A DNA stretch of 64,000 bases, from positions 17,325,001-17,389,000 of the forward strand of contig NC_092590.1 of NCBI RefSeq assembly GCF_047663525.1, read 5' to 3'. The DNA comes from Anas platyrhynchos. Its lineage: Eukaryota > Chordata > Aves > Anseriformes > Anatidae. Made by a program: the position numbers and the translations under genes. This document shows positions 59,601 through 64,000 of this stretch, one piece after another; the stretch's first letter is position 1, and each line of letters begins with the position of its first letter. The notes beneath the pieces were generated by a model. That model was not told the DNA's origin. It did not search any database and saw only the letters and a list, made by a program, of their open reading frames with translations.

Positions 59601-62600
59601 GCGAGGACGAGGGCACCCGCAGGACAGCGCTGACTCTGCTGGGAGCTGTGGCACGCACTGACGGTCAGTACCACAGGCCAGGCCTGGGGCAGTCGGGGGG
59701 CTGAAGCTATCTGCTGTCGGAGCTTTCAGGCCCGGCAAGGCAGTAGTAGCTGCAGAAACAAAGTCCTTCTGGGACGCCAGTGCTTCCCCTGCAGTCAGAG
59801 CCCAGCCCTGCCGTGCTGTCCCGCTTGTGCGTGAGAAGCCTGGGAGCTTCGAGGGATCCCTTCTGCCATCTGAGCCCTGCCTGAACGCGGACCTCTCTGT
59901 GTCTCTTGTAGAGCCTGCAGTGAGAGAGAAGCTGCCCCTAATGGTAGAGGCCGTGCAGCCCTTGTTCATTGAGGCCAGCACCCAGGTGAGCTCATTTGGG
60001 AAGGAACAGCGAGAGCAGTGGGGCAGGGCAAGCCCCCCGAGCCGGCAGGTTGTGGAGCTGTACAAAGCCGAGCCCCGAGCCCAGGCAGCGAAGGCTTCTC
60101 CTGCGCGCTCGGTGCCTCTCCATGGGCTGCGGGGGCTGCCCCAGGCGAAGGTGGCTTCCCTGTGGCTGCTGGCGGGGCAGACCGTAACCACAGCGTCCCC
60201 TTGGCAGGTGAGGAGCGCGCTCCTGGGTTTCATCAGGGACCTGCTCAGCGTCAGCATCCCGAGCTGCTTGGCGTGGGAAGCGGTGGCGCACATCTTTGTC
60301 GAGTTCAGGCGGGCCTCGGACAGACTGGTAAGGACAGAGCGGGACACCCGCGGCTCGGTCCCGTGCCCAGGCTGTGCCGAGAGCTCCCTCAGTGCAGCGC
60401 TCGCTGCTCCCGAGCTGGGGCTGGGACGTGGGGCCTGGCCATCCTCCTCCTCCACAGAGCCTCCTGAGGCAGGAGCTGGGAGTAACGGGGGGTTTCCCAA
60501 CGCTGTCTTGCAGGCAGTAGAAGACCTCCAAGAAGAAAGAGACCTTCGGGCCCAGTGCATAGATGTCCTGGAGTCTCTGGATGTCTCCGTTGGAGGCATG
60601 ACCCAAGTAAGTGGTCCTGCTCCCCGCTGCTGCAGCCGCTGTGCACCTGCAGGGTGTTTTGGCCAGCCCTCGCCTGCCCCTTTTGGGGAAAGCCGTCCTT
60701 TCCCGCTCCGAGCCGCGATGGGCATGCTGACGTGCCAAACTGCCTCCTCTTCCTCTGCAGCTCTTGTGGCCACGGCTCCTGCAGTACATGGTGCCGGCCC
60801 AGTACTGCGGCCTGCTGCTCCCGCTGTCCCGCTGTCTCCAAGCCGTGATCGAGAGACAGAAGCAAACAGAAGGGCAAGAGGACAGCGAGAAGCCTGATGC
60901 TGCCCAGGGGCAAGGTGAGAGCAGAAAGTGCCCCAGCAACGTGTGCCGGGCTCGGCCAGGGGCTCCCTCCCAGCTGCATGGGGGCGTCGAAGGTGCGAGG
61001 GGCTGGGGGCGAGGTGCTCAGGGGCTCACCCTGCCTTTCTTCCTCCTTGCAGACAAGACGCCCACGCCACAGGCGCTCCTGGTTCAGCTGCTGGTGAGTA
61101 GCGGGGCCGCGGGGAAAGAGCTTTTCTGGCCAGGGGCAGGGGGAGGTGCTGGGGCAGGGCTGCTTTTGCTTTTTGGAGTCGAGCTCCCTGGTGGGAGAAG
61201 CCGCGTCCCCGGCGGAAGGAGTGAGCCCGTCTCTCTCTGTCCTCACCTAGGTGGTGGCGGCTTCTGCTGGGTGCGGAGAATGCGGGGCCGCTGCCCTACA
61301 GCTGCTGCAGGCCCTGCAGAGCAGGATCCACAGATCCCTGAGGGACCTGTGGCCCATGCGCATCCCCCGCATGCTGCAGTACCTGGAAGGTAAGGTGCTA
61401 GTGTGGAGCGCCGGGCTCAGGAGAGCTGGAGGGGGCAGGAAAAGAGCCTCCCTCCCAGCACGGCGGAGGGGAACCGCTGCCGTCCCCCTTCCGGGCAGCC
61501 AGCGTGGAGGCTGGGATCTGCTGGGATCGGCTTGCCCCTGGGGTCTGCAGCCTGGCAAGAGCTGTGGTGCAGGCAGTCTGAGGCCCTGTCAAGCCTGGGA
61601 CTTGTGGGGGTCTGGGCTCCCAGGGAAGGAGAGCGCGGAACTCTTCCCTGGTGCTGGCTCAAGTGACAGCGAGGGATTTTGCTTCCTCTTGCTTTGCAGA
61701 GCATCCAGAGGGCTCCCTGGACTCCGAAGAGTGGCAGTGCTATCTGCTTAAGGTACAGCATCCCCGGGGGTGAGGCTGCGGGCAGTTGTGCCCCCGCCGC
61801 TCCTGTGCAAGGCCCGGGCAAAGGGCGAGACAACATTGGCCTCCTGTCGTGTTCCCCCCCAGTTCCTGACGGAGTCAGCGGAGGAGATGCAGGAGGACCA
61901 GCCATGGATCGTGTGCCTGAGCCGGGAGCTGAGCCAGCAGCTGAGCAGCTCCTCCAGCAGCAAGGAGGACAAGGTTTGTTCCCTGCCTGCGCCCTCCTGG
62001 CAGCACAGCCCGGGGCACCCGGCTCCGGGGCTGGGGCTGAAGGAGCGCGTTCCCGTGCGGGCTGTCGGCACCGCTCCCCCTGCCCTCGCCCCAAAGGTGC
62101 TTCCCTCCGCTACCACGGCTCGGGCTCGGGCTCTTCTCTTGCAGGAGTTCCTGTACCGGGCTCTCGGCACGGTGCTGGCCTCTTGTCGGCGGCTCACCCA
62201 CGTCCAAGGGCAGCTGCTGAAATACTTGAAAGAAACGGATGCCACCAGGCCGTGTGACAAACAGGTGAAGGTTCCTCTCCCTCTCCTGCCCCCGCTCTGC
62301 CCAGTGTCCCCATGTCCCTGCTCCGGACCTTTTCCATTTCCTGGGAGCTGCCGTTTCCCTCGGGCAATGTCCTGCCTTGCCGTCGTACGCGTGCCAGAGC
62401 TCACTCCCATTTCTCCGTCATTGCAGGGAATAGCTTCCGTGGTCTCCTACGCTGCTGAGCGCCACTTCTACGTGGCCCTGGATGCAATGAGCATGGTCCG
62501 CAAGGCGCTCATCAAATTCGGCAGACGGCAAAGGGTAATGGCTGCAGGCTTTGAGTGTTCGGCCTTCTCTTGCCCTCTTTTCACTTCCCGAACGGTGGTG

Positions 62601-63942
62601 GCCGAGTCGTGGCACCCACGTTGCACTTGTCCCTCCCGGCAGAGCTACCTAAGACGCCTGCCCCCTGCAGAAAGCTGAGGGCCAGGAGCCCTGTGAGCTG
62701 TGGCTGGCTCTGCCCCTAGCCTGGGGGCCACGGGCAAGCCTTCCACGGCCAGCACACCCCTGACGGGCACGGGCTGCTCGCCTCAGGGCAGGACCGGGAC
62801 AAACTCCTTCAGATGCTTTTCCACGGCCCTGCACAGCCGAGCCAGACAGCTCCCTCACAGCCCCGCTCCCCAGCCCCACAAATTGGCGGCGGCCCGGGGC
62901 ACAGCAGGGCATCGGACTGACATCTCGGGGCATCTTTGTCAACACAGCTGCCGGACAGGGAGCGGAGACTTCAGGCCACACGGGCTGCAGTCATGCTTAC
63001 CTATGGCAAGATTGCACTGCGTGCGCCCAAGGCAGAACTGCTGGACTGCGTGGAGAAATGCATCCTGGCCAACATCCTGGAGCTCTTCCATGCCTGCAGA
63101 ACAAAGGTAGGGGCGTGGGGCACAGAGGAAGGAGCAGGGAGGGCTGGGTGCCCCCACGTGCCGAGATGGACGGCCTCTTTCTGAGCGTCCCCTGCGTGCT
63201 TTGTCCTGAACGTCCAGCCCCAGCCCCGAAGAAGCCCTCGCCCGTGCTCCTCTCCCAGCTCTCCAAGCAGTTCAACTGGTGTTTTTCTCTCTCCGGTCTC
63301 AGGAGCTGCAGCACAAGCTCGCCCTGGTGAACAGTATCCAGGAGGTCACCCGTGCCATCCAGGTTGTGGACACCAAGCAGAGATTCAGGCTCTGCAGGAA
63401 GCCGGAGGTGCTGAACGTCCTGCTGGTGAGTGCCTGGAGCTGGGGCTGCCCGCAGGGGAGGCAGCTTTTCCCGGAGGTCTCCAGCGGCCACCCCCCAGCT
63501 CCTCGTCCCCAGCTGCTGGGCCCTGGGGCGCTGGCACTCGGTGGCTCCGTGGTGGCCGTGGGGATGAAGGGGCTGGTGCGGGCCCCTCCGTGCCCCTGCC
63601 CACCCTGAGTGCGTCTCTCTGGGCCTTGCAGGACCTGATGAGGGAGGATGGCTGCGACAGCCCTGTGTCCCGAGTGCATCTCAAGGTGCTTCGGCTGCTG
63701 GAGCAGTTGAGGTGAGCTCTGTGCCCCAGGCTGGGGGGGCCGGCTCTGGGGCTCAAACCCAGCTGGCGTTTGGGCCACTCTGGAGACGGCTGGTAAAGCC
63801 CCTCACTGTTTTACTGTTTTCTCCCCCTTTTTCTGCATCCAGCAAGCTGGAGCCTCGCGTGGACTGGGAGAAGAGGTGCTCCCAGGTGGCCGTGTGCTGC
63901 TGGAGAGTCCTGTCGTGCCCTCCTGCGGACACAGAGCTGCAG
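56617..63942 (+). CDS. MROH-like HEAT-repeat protein, copy 4 (5' part, exons 1-24)
   Basis: Exons 1-24 are at copy 1 positions plus 48532. The last exon inside the window is 63843-63942, and the window ends in intron 24. The visible 861 codons are open. Replacements shared with copy 3 include arginine to histidine (exon 8), alanine to aspartate (exon 9), cysteine to arginine (exon 16), and histidine to leucine plus tryptophan to arginine (exon 21). A private lysine-to-arginine change is in exon 22. Residue 7 is phenylalanine as in copies 1 and 2. Confidence 0.83.
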
Positions 63943-64000
63943 GTACCTGCCAGCCCTTCCCTGCACACCTCTCCGTCGGGATCGCACCTCAGCGCTCCCT

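Larger units (their letters stand above)
55635..64000 (+). repeat. tandem array unit 4 (cut by the window end)
   Basis: Matches unit 1 at +48532 to the last base of the window, so the array continues to the right. At many sites it shares substitutions with unit 3 (exons 8, 9, 16, 21), yet it matches unit 1 at others, such as the intron 2 CGCCGCC site near 57055. Confidence 0.95.

Overview
The window is vertebrate nuclear DNA, almost certainly from a bird. It carries CR1 LINE fragments (ORF1 and reverse-transcriptase pieces and the CR1 3' end), a short solo retroviral LTR, and a compact, GC-rich, many-exon gene of the MROH (maestro heat-like repeat) family, a gene family known to be expanded in birds. 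I see no bacterial-type genes, no RNA genes and no CRISPR array.

Layout. Positions 1 to about 7,100 are mostly AT-richer flanking sequence without a gene I can support. This flank holds a (CT)22 microsatellite, a hairpin packed with three STAT-like sites, and an internally deleted CR1 (about 5030-6030). From about 7103 to the window end the sequence is a head-to-tail tandem array with units at 7103-23344, 23345-39586, 39587-55634 and 55635-64000 (cut by the window end). Units 1 and 2 are 16,242 bp. Unit 3 is 16,048 bp because of a 194-bp deletion in one intron. Outside a few patches the units are nearly identical, including their transposon insertions, so those insertions predate the amplification.

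Each unit reads in this order: (a) an upstream mosaic of broken copies of the gene's own exons 36 and 28; (b) a compact TATA-type promoter; (c) a 40-exon MROH-like gene on the + strand, about 12.5 kb long, whose spliced reading frame of 4,743 nt (1,580 residues) stays open with consistent intron phases; (d) a poly(A) signal that overlaps the stop codon; (e) a solo LTR; (f) about 1 kb of GC-rich spacer with clustered MYB-like motifs; (g) an antisense, internally deleted CR1; (h) the junction into the next unit. Three gene copies are complete (8085-20597, 24327-36839, 40569-52887). The fourth (from 56617) runs off the window in intron 24.

The genes are paralogues rather than a pathway. The points of most interest are the recent amplification, the evidence of sequence exchange between copies (especially the 3' third of copy 3), the self-derived upstream mosaic, and the stop/poly(A) overlap. 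All exon models come from manual splicing by GT-AG borders, frame continuity and family resemblance, not from transcript data.
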